Shown: positions 28,301-37,009 of the stretch, piece after piece
Position numbering within the stretch: position 1 is the first letter of the stretch
How the letters are laid out: the number at the start of each line of letters is the position of its first letter
Assembly: GCF_025264625.1 (NCBI RefSeq)
Contig: NZ_CP093313.1
Location: 3,224,001-3,288,000 of the forward strand
Origin: Occallatibacter riparius
Lineage (GTDB): Bacteria; Acidobacteriota; Terriglobia; Terriglobales; Acidobacteriaceae
Length of the DNA stretch: 64,000 nt
Direction: 5' to 3'
Position numbers and translations under genes: made by a program
Notes under the pieces: generated by a model
Seen by the model: only the letters and a program-made list of their open reading frames with translations
Databases searched by the model: none
Told to the model about the DNA's origin: nothing

Positions 28301-28835
28301 CCGTAAGCACTCCCGGAGACAGACCGGCGAGCTGCGAGAAGTTTCTGGTGGCTAACGGCAGATGAATTGTTTGCTGATGATTTACGGTTCTGCCGAGCGC
28401 AGAACTATCGAGTTGAAGCATCAGAGGGTTAGCGGAAACCGTTTGCGTCTGAATCAGCCTGATCATGGCCAGGTGCAGTTCGAGGCGAAGTGTCTCTGCG
28501 ACGTGAACCTGAACGCCCGGGAGCGACAATGTGTCGAGATTGGCGCCGGTGGCCTGTAGGTCGTAAATGCCGGGGGCCATGGCGGGGCAGGTGAACCAGC
28601 CGTTCACGTCCGATACGCAGGACGTCGCCTTATCGGAGTTCCTCAGCGTGAACCGCACCATTACATCGGGGAGAAGTGATCCGGAAGGGCCAAAGGTGTT
28701 CCCGGTAACCGCACCGGTTGAGGATGTCTGGGCGACAGCATGAAGTGAAGAACCCACTCCGAGTACAAGGGAGAAGGTCGCGAGACAGCTGAAGCACAGT
28801 CGAACTTGAGCAAGGGCATGGTCCCGGCGGGGCAT
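25329..28835 (-). CDS. TonB-dependent receptor with N-terminal carboxypeptidase-regulatory domain
   Basis: About 1168 residues, starting at ATG 28835 (GTG 28841 is an alternative two codons upstream). A signal peptide (LCFSCLATFSLVLGVGSSLH, cleavage near AVAQ) is followed by a CnaB-like/carboxypeptidase regulatory domain (GAVTGNTFGPSGSLLPDVMV, residues about 40-125), a plug domain (FSQLAGLSPGVLTGVYNAGE, DGISVTDVLG) and a long beta-barrel with many aromatic-flanked strands. The C-terminus VGQLALRFRF ends in phenylalanine, as required for outer-membrane assembly. This Oar-like class is expanded in Acidobacteriota and imports oligosaccharides or other large ligands. The nearby fucosidase and broken GH127 make a carbohydrate ligand reasonable. 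It is divergent from the sensor kinase gene. Confidence 0.92.
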   Translation of the reverse strand: MPRRDHALAQVRLCFSCLATFSLVLGVGSSLHAVAQTSSTGAVTGNTFGPSGSLLPDVMVRFTLRNSDKATSCVSDVNGWFTCPAMAPGIYDLQATGANLDTLSLPGVQVHVAETLRLELHLAMIRLIQTQTVSANPLMLQLDSSALGRTVNHQQTIHLPLATRNFSQLAGLSPGVLTGVYNAGELGAGGTALAQIGPSADGLYVHGSRSYDSNWQLDGISVTDVLGTGSASGGIPIPNPDAIDEFKVQTGQYDAVFGRAAGANVSVITRTGGNSFHGAFFEFVRNEAFNANDYFLNRAGQPRQALKQNQFGAGVGGPIRHRRLFFFGSYQGTRQINGVAAGQSRIACTASLREPPLTNDRSAAALGSLFGGLSGALGGIPISPDGTNINPAALALLNMKLPGGNFLIPNPQTVDPSQPLPSQGFSELSDPCRFNEDQFLANVDLAAPEKDQIALRFFTSQIDQLVTFPGNGFNPVGNTPGFTSPGDSSFFVASVAYTRVMSASHLNEARAGFVRTASSTEAKAPFAWSDIGVAEGGLNNQSQLPSLQVLGSVSMATAFPRTYTQESFTFNDMYTWIGSAHALRFGASLTRLRGPLHYGGINSSVGFLSWPDFLLGLDAAHNGNGTFSNVYTSSDAYGLLDRDLRTWEASFFAQDDYRLNRSLTLNLGLRYERIGQYGDALGRNSSFDVSKADPNPPPNGSVDGYVVGSNFRGTPPPGVIRSDNAFATYGDGQNALAPRVGFAWQIPSGPFSMALRGGYGIYYSRPTGQAFTASVLAPPFGVARIATGPANAQANFSTPFPEPFPTVASFPLFVPYSSTSQSSLNTMDPKFRPALVQQFSLNLQSEVTKGWLLEMGYVGTHGEHLQRFRSLNQALAASPEHPIRGAVFNTIANIGLRVPVPGIRPDGLREIEAAGAFWYNGLEVSLTKRLDHGLQFLGSYTFSKSLDTDGANINGTSAANALTLGDQNSSAQRWGRTSFDRPDRFIFSGTWEIPGSAEGVHGAILSKWRLSAITTIQSGSSLTISNTNANNVFGISEDRAQLSGTCSKGQLVKSGTVESKLTSYFRTECFASPPIFGTDGKGTGFGNSSTGIVNGPGQANLDLEISKVFASGWPQDGSSIELRAEFFNAFNHPQFANPDANFSSQTFGIIDSTAVNPRVGQLALRFRF

Positions 28836-29045
28836 TGGCACTCATTGTGCCGTGCTCTGTTTCAGTTGGCAAGCTGAGTCGTGGCACTGCCTGCACGAAT
28901 CAAGTAAGCTGTTCGCGTGTGAATCCAGGCGGGCCGGGGCAGGTCAAGGAGGAACGCCGGGAGGTTGGTCGGCTTCGAACGCTGGTTCAACTGGCCACAT
29001 GTGAGATTGGCCCCGGCAATTCAGTCGCGCATCGAGTGAGCGAAT
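28836..29045. promoter_or_regulatory. divergent intergenic region between TonB receptor and sensor kinase
   Basis: About 210 bases separate the starts of the two divergent genes and must carry both promoters. No clear operator palindrome was found. The arrangement suggests that the kinase may control the receptor. Confidence 0.45.
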
Positions 29046-31286
29046 ATGAAAGTCTCGCCCGCATATATTGGGCCCGCAATTCCGCAACCAGCAACGCGAA
29101 GTGATGCTGCGACCAATCGCGCCGCGAGGGGTGCTCCGGGGAGCTTGTGGCGTGCTCTTGGGGTGATGACCGTCGTCCTAGGCGCGTTGAATGGCACAGT
29201 CACGAGCCAATCCAAGCCCATTCGAAATGTTCTCATTCTCAATGAAGTGGGCAGCTCCTATCCCCTCATTAAACTAGTGGACGAAGGACTCCAACGAGGC
29301 TTTGCTGATTCGCCGTACCAGGTACACTTCTATCGCGAGTACCTGGAAACGATTCTGTTTCCGGATCCTGCTGACCAGCAGCTGATACGCGATTTTCTTG
29401 TTCGCAAGTATCAGAATCATCCGCCGGACCTGATTGTCACGGTGGGCTCTTCACCGCTGAAGTGGATGGCCGAGACGCACCAGAAGTCGTTTCCGGGCGT
29501 GCCCGTAGTCTTCTGTTTTCCGAGCGCGCCGTCGGGCGCCGATTTGTCGCTCGACTCTGGTTTCACGGGCGTCCAGGGCGACATTTCTGCTGCCCGGACG
29601 GTCGACGCAGCCTTGCGACTGCTCCCCGATACGAAGCACGTTACCGTCGTCGGTGGCATTGCGCCCTATGACCAGCAGCTGGAAGCAGCCATCAAGAACC
29701 AACTGAAGAGCTACGAAACGCGGCTGAATGTTTCCTATCTCACCGAGTTGACTCTCCCGGACTTGCTTAGGCGGCTGCATGAGCTTCCAAGCCACTCCAT
29801 CGTTCTGATGTCGGCGCTGGGCCGAGACCCGGCAGGAACGACTCTCACGTCGGCTGAATTGGGACCATTGATCGTGGGAGCCAGCAATGCGCCGGTTTTC
29901 AGCATGAACGATCGGCATTTCGATCACGGCGAAGTAGGCGGTGACATTTCAAGCGCGATGGAGCAAGGCAAGCTTGCCGCCGGACTCGCAGTTCGCCTGC
30001 TCAAGGGAGAGAGGGGACTGACTCCGGTTAAGGATGCCTCCGTCTACATGTTCGATTGGCAAGCGCTCAGGCGATGGGGACTTGATGAAAGGAACCTCCC
30101 GCCGGGCAGCATTGTCAAGAACCGGCAACCCGGGTTTTGGGAACAATATAGGCGGTATGCGTTGATCGCTCTAATCGTACTGCTGTCCCAGATGGCAGTC
30201 ATTCTTGCGTTGCTTATGGAGCGGGCTCGTAGACGGAGAACGGAGGCGGACCTTCGAAGGTCAGAGGAGAAGTTCTCGACGTCATTCAGACAGAGCCCTC
30301 TCGCGATAATGATCGTCAGTGCGAAGACCGGCTGTTACATCGAAGTCAACGAAAGTTTTGAATGCCAAACCGGCTGCGATCGACGGGAAGTGCTCGGGCG
30401 TACCGTTCGCGATATCGATTTATGGATGCCTCCCCAGGATGGTTCCCTATCGATGGATCAACTGCTCGCGGCCGGCTCGCTGGCGAGTGGCGAAATGCCA
30501 TTTAAGAGGAAAGACGGGCAGATGCGCACAGCGCTTTTGTCAGTTGAACGGATTGAGGTAAACGGAGAATCGTGCGTCCTCTGCGTGATCGCCGACATTA
30601 CCGAACGAAAGCGCGCCGAAGAAGCTCTATCGAGCGTCAGCAGGAGATTGATCGAGGCTCAGGAGTCGGAACGTGTCCGGATCGGAAGAGAATTGCATGA
30701 CGACGTGAATCAGCGGGTGGCAATCATCGCTGTAAGGCTGAAGACGCTGGCCCGTGAACTCCCGCCGTCGGAGAGCCGTACGCTTCGAACCCTTGATCAA
30801 ATATCAACGGACGTAACGGGTCTAGCCGCGGAAATCCAGGCTCTATCTCATCGCTTGCATTCTTCCAAGCTTGAATATCTTGGGTTGAGTGCGGCCTCAG
30901 AGGCGTTCTGCCGTGAGCTTTCGAAACAATATGAGGTCAACGTGCAGTTCCAATCTGACGAACTGCCGGACAATCTGCCCAATGAAATCTCCCTTTGCCT
31001 GTTCCGCGTCCTGCAGGAGGCTTTGCAGAATGCCGTAAAGCACAGCGGAGTACGTGATTTCGACGTGTCGCTTAGCAACAGATCCGGAGATGTTGAACTC
31101 GTGGTTCACGATTCGGGCGTTGGCTTTGACTTCAATGCCGCAAGGCTTGGTATAGGGCTCGGACTCACAAGCATGAGAGAACGGCTGCGGTTGGTGGACG
31201 GACGATTCACGGTGCGGTCCAAGTCTCAGCAAGGAACCACTGTCGTGGCTCACGTGCCGGTTGCCTCGAAAACGGTTGCCAACTGA
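29046..31286 (+). CDS. membrane sensor histidine kinase with ABC-substrate-binding-like sensor, PAS and HisKA_3
   Basis: 746 residues. After a probable signal-anchor (LGVMTVVLGALNGTVTSQS) residues about 60-345 form a periplasmic-binding-like domain of the ABC-transporter substrate-binding type (VLILNEVGSSYPL, PPDLIVTVGSSPLKW, GVPVVFCFPS). A membrane helix follows (YALIALIVLLSQMAVILALL, about residues 371-392), then PAS (about 405-520), the HisKA_3 dimerisation domain with His551 in IGRELHDDVNQR, and an HATPase with the N-box EALQNAVKHS and GVGFD, GIGLGLTSMRERL. HisKA_3 kinases normally act on NarL-type regulators; the receiver at 24.9 kb has a NarL-type receiver. The sensor probably reads a periplasmic ligand linked to the adjacent TonB receptor. 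Confidence 0.9.
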   Translation: MKVSPAYIGPAIPQPATRSDAATNRAARGAPGSLWRALGVMTVVLGALNGTVTSQSKPIRNVLILNEVGSSYPLIKLVDEGLQRGFADSPYQVHFYREYLETILFPDPADQQLIRDFLVRKYQNHPPDLIVTVGSSPLKWMAETHQKSFPGVPVVFCFPSAPSGADLSLDSGFTGVQGDISAARTVDAALRLLPDTKHVTVVGGIAPYDQQLEAAIKNQLKSYETRLNVSYLTELTLPDLLRRLHELPSHSIVLMSALGRDPAGTTLTSAELGPLIVGASNAPVFSMNDRHFDHGEVGGDISSAMEQGKLAAGLAVRLLKGERGLTPVKDASVYMFDWQALRRWGLDERNLPPGSIVKNRQPGFWEQYRRYALIALIVLLSQMAVILALLMERARRRRTEADLRRSEEKFSTSFRQSPLAIMIVSAKTGCYIEVNESFECQTGCDRREVLGRTVRDIDLWMPPQDGSLSMDQLLAAGSLASGEMPFKRKDGQMRTALLSVERIEVNGESCVLCVIADITERKRAEEALSSVSRRLIEAQESERVRIGRELHDDVNQRVAIIAVRLKTLARELPPSESRTLRTLDQISTDVTGLAAEIQALSHRLHSSKLEYLGLSAASEAFCRELSKQYEVNVQFQSDELPDNLPNEISLCLFRVLQEALQNAVKHSGVRDFDVSLSNRSGDVELVVHDSGVGFDFNAARLGIGLGLTSMRERLRLVDGRFTVRSKSQQGTTVVAHVPVASKTVAN

Positions 31287-31611
31287 GTTAATGGCAATTG
31301 CTCGCAATAGCGATTCCACTACGCACAGCCGCATGCGCGTCTTACCAATTCCAGCGGATATGGCTGCCGCTCCTAAGGGGAGTCGCCGTTGGAACTCTTT
31401 CTCACCTCCCCCAACGTACGGACCTCCTGTTTTCGCCGGTCCAGGTTGAAGACAACAGAAGGCCAAATCGCTCGTCCTGTTCGTCTTGACCTTCGGAACT
31501 TGGGATAGGTCCCCTGAAACGGGGTAGGATGCCGCGATCCACCTTGACCAGAAGTCGCCTACGCGCCGTTGTACTTGCGGCTCGGCGTCTCTGCGTCACC
31601 CGGCGAGTCCA
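31287..31611. other. intergenic region with dispersed repeat copy
   Basis: No gene recognised in these 325 bases. Bases 31514-31560 match 24599-24645 (shared CTGAAACG, GGTAGGAT, ATCCAC, TTGAC, AAGTCGCC blocks); in both places the forward frame reads LKRGR..STLT.SR. It may be the end of a lost gene family or a small repeat. Confidence 0.45.
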
Positions 31612-32615
31612 CTAAATCACTTTAATCACAACCTTCCCGAAGGGGTTTCGATTGAAGTGATCGAAGGCCTCTGGAAGATCGTCAAAGGCATAGGTTGTCT
31701 CAATGATCGGCTCGATACGATGCTGCTCCATAAACGCGAGAAGCCCCTCGAAGTCCGCGCGCGACCCAACGCTGACGCCTTGCAGCGAGACATTCGTACC
31801 CAGCATCCACGGAATCGCGATGGTTCTGTCACGCCGTCGATAAAGCCGATAACAGCGATATGGGCTTCAAAAGCCGATGCCGCGATGGAGTGCTGGAGAG
31901 AATTGCCACCGATGGTGTCGATGATGACATCCGCTCCCTTGCCATCCGTGAGCGCGCGAACCTGTTCTTCCCAATTCATATGCGTCGTTGAGTCGATTAC
32001 ATCCGATGCTCCAAGCCTCAGGAGCGAAGCGCTCTTCTCTTTGCTGCGAGACAGGGCGATCACACGATTGCCCGATGCCTTCGCAAGCTGCAGAGCAAAG
32101 AGGGAGACACCTCCGCTGCCCTGAATAAGGACATCGTCTCCTGGCACAAGTTGGCCGTGCTTGAAGAGACCAACCCAGGCGGTGAGCGCGGCTATCGGGA
32201 GAGTCGAAGCCTGCTCAGCGTTGAGGTACGACGGATACTTGATCGCGCCATTCACATGAACCACCGCGTATTCAGCGAATACCCCCGAAGAGGACCGCCG
32301 AGGGTTGCGGTTGTGGCAGCATAAGACACTTTGCCTCCGGTCCATTCCACGTGAAGCCGCGTGACAACCCGATCCCCTATGGACAGAGTACGAACCTTCT
32401 CACCAACTGCTACGATTTCGCCTGCCGCACCCGACCCGGGAATCAGGGGTAGAGGCATCGGCACGGGATAGGTTCCTTCGATAATCGCCTTGTCCCTGTA
32501 ATTCAGCGAAAAGGCGTCCACGCGAAGAACGACCTCATCCGGACCAGGGTTGGAATGGATTGTTCTTCCTGGTGTAGATTGTCGCGACCAATTTCATTGA
32601 TCTGCCAGACCTTCA
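31612..32615 (-). pseudogene. zinc-type alcohol dehydrogenase / quinone oxidoreductase, frameshifted
   Basis: Four minus-strand segments in changing phase rebuild one medium-chain dehydrogenase: MKVWQINEIGRDNLHQEEQS from ATG 32615, then VDAFSLNYRDKAIIEGTYPV (shift near 32545), then GVFAEYAVVHVNGAIKYPSY with Rossmann motif GDDVLIQGSGGVSLFALQLA (shift near 32290, at a run of five G), then PWMLGTNVSLQGVSVGSR to TAG 31612 (shift near 31830). In an intact enzyme this would be an NADPH-dependent reductase or dehydrogenase; the zinc-site cysteines of true alcohol dehydrogenases are not evident. Three single-base shifts make a working product unlikely. It shares the fate of the adjacent SDR and LysR genes. 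Confidence 0.85.
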
Positions 32616-32665
32616 TGATGACCTCAGTTTTTGTTGCCTGAACATTGGTGGCTCCACGGAAGGCA

Positions 32666-32687
32666 GGCGAGGCCTTCCAGCCTCGCC
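32666..32687. repeat. 8-bp hairpin between the two broken oxidoreductase genes
   Basis: GGCGAGGC at 32666-32673 and GCCTCGCC at 32680-32687 form a perfect stem with a six-base loop. It lies just after the SDR stop on the minus strand and before the dehydrogenase start. No T-run follows, so it may be an RNA-processing or palindromic repeat rather than a terminator. Confidence 0.5.
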
Positions 32688-32696
32688 CGCAGAACA

Positions 32697-33376
32697 CTAG
32701 CTGCTGAAGCTGTCCCAGACCGAGGTCTCTTCAGCTCCAAGGCGGCCGTTGCTTTGGACCTGCAACATCCAGCACGGATACTCGGCGGGCAGCGCACTCA
32801 CCGTATCGATCTCCTCCGGAGTGAGCCGTATACGGGGGCCACTGCGTTCACGGTGATCCCCCCGACCGCGCAACTCATTGGCCAGTACCGGGACGATCCC
32901 TTCGACACCGGCTTTGGAGGCGATGTAGGGCCCGTAGGTTGGGAACTACCTGGCCAGTACGCTGCTCGAGAAGGCGATAATGCGTCCGCCTTCCTTCAGG
33001 TGCTGCGCTGCCTGCGCAAATACGAGAAACGTACCGCGAAGGTTGACCGCGATGACTTTATCGAAGGCGTCCGTGTCGCCTTTCTCAATGGCCGACAACG
33101 GCATGATGCCGGCGTTGTTGACAACCACATCCACGCGGCCAAATGTTTTCGACGGTCTTCTCGAAAAGCTGCCTGACCTCTTCCACATTGCTCACATCCG
33201 CCTTCATGGCGACCGCTTCCCCATCCGCCTTGCGAATCTCGTCGACAACCCTCTGCGCCTCATCGGCCTTGCCTGCATAGTTCACGACAACGGCGAATCC
33301 GTCCGATGCCAGTCGCCTCGCGATGCTGCGGCCGATGCCGCGGGATGCTCCGGTAACAATTGCTGTCTTTAGCCAT
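32697..33376 (-). pseudogene. short-chain dehydrogenase/reductase, frameshifted
   Basis: The start MAK at 33376 is followed at once by a one-base insertion; the next phase gives the SDR cofactor motif TAIVTGASRGIGRSIARRLA. A second shift near 33150 leads to VDVVVNNAGIMPLSAIEKGD, and a third near 32950 to a segment with PYIASKAGVEGIVPVLANEL (catalytic Tyr-x3-Lys replaced in position by Tyr-IAS-Lys, consistent with the family) and ending DSFSS at TAG 32697. At least three frameshifts break a classical SDR of about 245 residues. It was presumably controlled by the divergent LysR gene through the operator at 33451-33477. Confidence 0.85.
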
Positions 33377-33450
33377 GTTCTTCTCCGTTTTCCGGGCGGC
33401 TGGTTCGTCAAGCCGGCCATACACAGAGAATGCGCTGGTCCTGCATATAA

Positions 33451-33477
33451 ATCCAATGGATAGTACTAATATTGGAT
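33451..33477. promoter_or_regulatory. LysR-type operator-like inverted repeat
   Basis: ATCCAAT at 33451-33457 and ATTGGAT at 33471-33477 form a 7-bp inverted repeat with 13 bases between, in the gap between the divergent SDR and LysR genes, where LysR regulators bind. The right arm includes the probable TTG start of the LysR gene, so binding would repress its own translation/transcription start. Confidence 0.5.
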
Positions 33478-34286
33478 ATCCGTCTAACGCAGCTTCGCCA
33501 AGCCGATCTGAACCTACTCGTGGTCTTTGTGGTGTTTGCAGAAGAGCGAAATGTATCGCGGGCCGGCAACCGCCTTTGCTCAGCCAGCCGGCGGTGAGCC
33601 GCGCTCTGCAGCGGCTCCGCGACATGTTCCATGACAATCTCTTTGTCCGCACGGCGACGGGTTACGATCTTACACCCCAGGGACACCGACTGCTGCAGGA
33701 ACTTGAACTCATGCTGCCCAAGCTGGATCGCCTTTTGAGCGGCACAAGTTTCGATCCTGCTGTTGAAGAGGCGAATTTCTGCCTCGCGGTTACAGACAAC
33801 GCTGCCGCCGTTCTTGTACCAATTCTTTGCCGCAAGGTTCTTCCGGCGGCAAAGAAGGTGCATTTCGATTTCATCGCCTGGCATCGAGGAAGCTTCGATG
33901 ACGTTGCGCATGGTCGCGTCGATCTTGCCTTCGCTTCAAACGCCGTGGAGGCGCCACCGCCGCTGCAAGGACAGACTATCTATGAAGAGCAGTTTGTTTG
34001 TGTCGCGGATGGAAAGCGACGTCTTCCAAGGTCGCTCACACTCGAGCAGTACCTGGAGCTGGAACATATCAGCATCAGCATTCTCGGCGGCATCCAGGTA
34101 TCTCCGGATAAGGCCCTGGCAGCAATGGGGCATAAGCGCAAAATAGCCATACACGTGCCATACTTCGAAGCGGCAATACGCGCCGTTCAGGGTGATGACG
34201 TGGCACCGCGGCTGAATACAGACGCGGCACATGGATGGCTTCGAGAGACGATGCGGCAGGTTGGAGCATGGGTCGCGAGAACTTGA
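33472..34286 (+). pseudogene. LysR-family transcriptional regulator, frameshifted and internally deleted
   Basis: From TTG 33472 the frame gives LQQ-type LysR N-terminus LTQLRQADLNLLVVFVVFAE and ERNVSRAGNRLC, then a missing base near 33577 moves the reading to LSQPAVSRALQRLRDMFHDN, the recognition helix of the HTH. The effector domain continues (TGYDLTPQGHRLLQELELML, CLAVTDNAAAVLVP) but after AAIRAVQG the usual stretch of about 40 residues is missing and the sequence jumps to PRLNTDAAHGWLRETMRQVG, the family's C-terminus. Frameshift plus deletion make it non-functional. It is divergent from the broken SDR and dehydrogenase, so the whole regulated unit has decayed. Confidence 0.8.
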
Positions 34287-34973
34287 ACTACAACGAGCTG
34301 TTCGTGCAACCCTTCGACCGTCGTGACCAAGGCTATACGCTCAATGAAGATCATGTGAGTGCTCGTCGCGTTCCTAACAACATGATGCACATTCGTTGAT
34401 CCTTCTGAAAGTGCCGGCTTGCTCCGCCGTCGCAAAAGAGATTTGTTTGGGACAGTGTGGAGGATCATAGGTCCAGCTCTTTGCGCTCCCGGGTGATTAG
34501 TGGCGCGGTTGGCAGCAACAAGGGATTACCTGTAATGGAATCGAGCGATGTAATCGAAGCTATTGATAACAGTCCGAGTCACTCATTCAGATCTGTTGCT
34601 TTATCGCGATGTGAATAAGCAGTGGGCCTCGTGAACGGCTCGGCCATTCATCTGGCCGTATGGTCGCCAATGCGCCCTTGTGGCTGCCCGCTGAATGTGC
34701 GTTCCGGCAGAAGAGCGGAACGCCCGTTTCTCGTCAACTTGAGCGCCCGCGGATGTACGGACGCCGTCCTCGACATGCTAGTTGCGAAATGCAACGACTG
34801 CATTCCGGACCGCTTAGGCATAACAATCTGCGTTATCGTTGGCCGATCGGATTTTGGTTTCATCGAACCCACCAACTAGTGTCCAGACTCGGGTTCCTAT
34901 TTCGGGCTGAGACCGTTTCAAACCGGTCGCCCCACTTGGTCTAGCGTGACTTACCTTAGTCCCACATCCAAGT
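34287..34973. other. intergenic or decayed stretch, no certain gene
   Basis: Nearly 690 bases. A plus-strand frame 34622-34879 (85 codons, containing AERPFLVNLSARGCTDAVLD) is weakly protein-like and its RPFLVNLSA resembles RPLFVNLTA in the remnant at 24.7 kb, so it may be another relic of that family. Nothing else recognised. Confidence 0.4.
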
Positions 34974-36892
34974 TCACTGAATGTTTTGATGGTTTAATTG
35001 CCAATATACCGCGTACCTCTGATCTCTAATTTGATACAACGGCATCAGGCTGAAGATTGTACCTTCGCGTTTGGCGCGAAATCGCATCTCTGAAATACTC
35101 GCAGGCTGTATCCATTCGACCGCATTGGTGTCGGCGCGAACTGCGATTCTTGGTAACGGATCGGGCGGGGGAATCTCCTTCGGAAATGGATCGTGAATCA
35201 GCCGGGTGGGGCCATCCTGAGGTCCGGCACCGAGATCGGCAGCCAGCACGACGGGACCGAACAATGCGGCACAAACAGTGTCATCTCCAGCGAGAGGTTC
35301 CGTCCGCAGTTCCATGGGGACACGGATGCCGATGGTATCGCCCTCCTGCCAAGTTCTACGGATGGCGAGGTACGATCCGGGGTCTGAGACTGCTTCAAGA
35401 GGACGGCCGTTGATTGTCACTTCAGCGCCGGAGGTGGTCCATGCCGGGATGCGGACGTGAATCGTCGGGATGTGGGGGCGGGATGAAGTGATTTTCAGCG
35501 TCGTGCCCTGCTCAATGGGAAATCGAGTCGATTGTTCAATTGCGAAACCTTCGTCCTTCCACTCGAGTGGCGAGGCGAGGAACTGGTTGACGTAGAGATC
35601 CGCACCGCGGTGGAAGTAGATGGTGTCAGCGAATTTGGCGGATTCCTCCGCGCCTGTTCCCGTACAACACCAGAAGGACTCTTCCGGTGTGTTGTAGTCG
35701 CGCCAGTATCCGGCCGCAAGCGGCACAAAGTACAGTTTCAGCCCTCGGGATTCCTGGGTTCCGAGCCTGCAATTGAACAGCGCCCGTTCGTAGGCGTCCA
35801 TCCAGCGCGCATCGGCGGTCCACCCGAAGACGAGGCGTTTGAGTTTCATCAGGTTATAAGCCACGCAACACTCGGCGTTTTTCCACGCCAGGGTGCCCTG
35901 CAACTGTCCGGCGGGGGTTTTCCAGAACTCATCTACGCTGGTATTCCCGATCACGTAAAATTCCGGGCGGTCAGCACCTCCTCAAGGAAGTACTCGGCGA
36001 TGTGACGGTAGCGGCGATCGCCGCTGACTTCATACATGCCGGCTGCGCCAATGATCTTTGGTAGGTGTGTATTGGCATGAAGGCCTTGCAGCTCGCCGCG
36101 CCGATCGGCCAGCGGATCGAGAAAGCTGGGCTGCTCGAAGAGCCGGGCAGTTTCGAGATAACGGTCTTTCCCGGTTAGCGCCGCCAGATTGACGAGCACC
36201 TCGTTCATGCCCCCGTATTCATTCCGGAGCATGCGCTGGCGCTGTTCGGTACCGATGGGCCAAAAGGAGTCTCCCAGCCAGCGGGCCATGTCTTCGGCGA
36301 TCCGAAGGGCGTCGGAGTTCCCGGTGAGGACGTACATGTCCAGCATGCCGGCCATGATCTTGTGGTAGGTGCAAAAGAGTGCTCAGACTGGCCTACCAGC
36401 GGCAAGCCGCTCAAACCAATCCGTGGGGAACGCGCTCAAATTGCCGGTTCCCAACTTCTTCTGGCACTCAGCAAGGCCAGCAACGAGTTTGTCAGCACTG
36501 CTCTTCAAGACAGAATTGCAGGAGCCGGCCAGGCCATGGAGGCCGCGGAAAGAAAGTGTCCTCCATTGAAGTGCCCTCGCAGCTCGCAATTCGGCGCCTC
36601 CCAGCCGCCGTAAGGCAGGGCGCTCGAGGAGATGCCCGCCGTGGCGCGGAAGCTATAGAGGACCCAGTCCACATCCAGGGAAGCGAGGTAGCGCGCGTTG
36701 ATCTCCTCCTGTTCCTGGAAAATCCCTGAAGTGAGCCGAACCGCGTTGAGCGGAAACGGCAGCGGCCTTTCGACGGAAGGGGACTGAGCAGCTTCGGACC
36801 AGACAATGGCAAAACCGGGTCCGCCCCATCAAGCAGGTTCCCGCAGCACCGGCACTTGATTTGAGAAAAGCGCGACGCGAGTGACTGATCAT
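34974..36892 (-). pseudogene. GH127-type beta-L-arabinofuranosidase (DUF1680), multiply frameshifted
   Basis: The start MISHSRRAFLKSSAGAAGTC at 36892 is a twin-arginine signal (SRRAFLK). After about 25 residues the phase changes, and at least four segments must be joined: VRLTSGIFQEQEEINARYLA and GGWEAPNCELRGHFNGGHFL, LKSSADKLVAGLAECQKKLG, MAGMLDMYVLTGNSDALRIA to YFLEEVLTARNF, and VDEFWKTPAGQLQGTLAWKN to the end at 34974. The long last segment holds the conserved cysteine cluster (NAECCVAYN and SFWCCTGTG) whose Glu/Cys residues bind zinc and act as nucleophile in GH127. The intact ancestor would have released L-arabinofuranose from plant glycans in the periplasm. Decayed, next to an intact fucosidase. 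Confidence 0.88.
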
Positions 36893-37009
36893 GATCGTTC
36901 TCCTGGTGAACAAAACGCAGCCGTGGTCACCCTCCGTTTCTGCTCTCCGCCATGTTCAGCCCCTCCTTACTCGTCATGGCATCTTCGGCTGAGATCATGC
37001 GAGAGTCGA

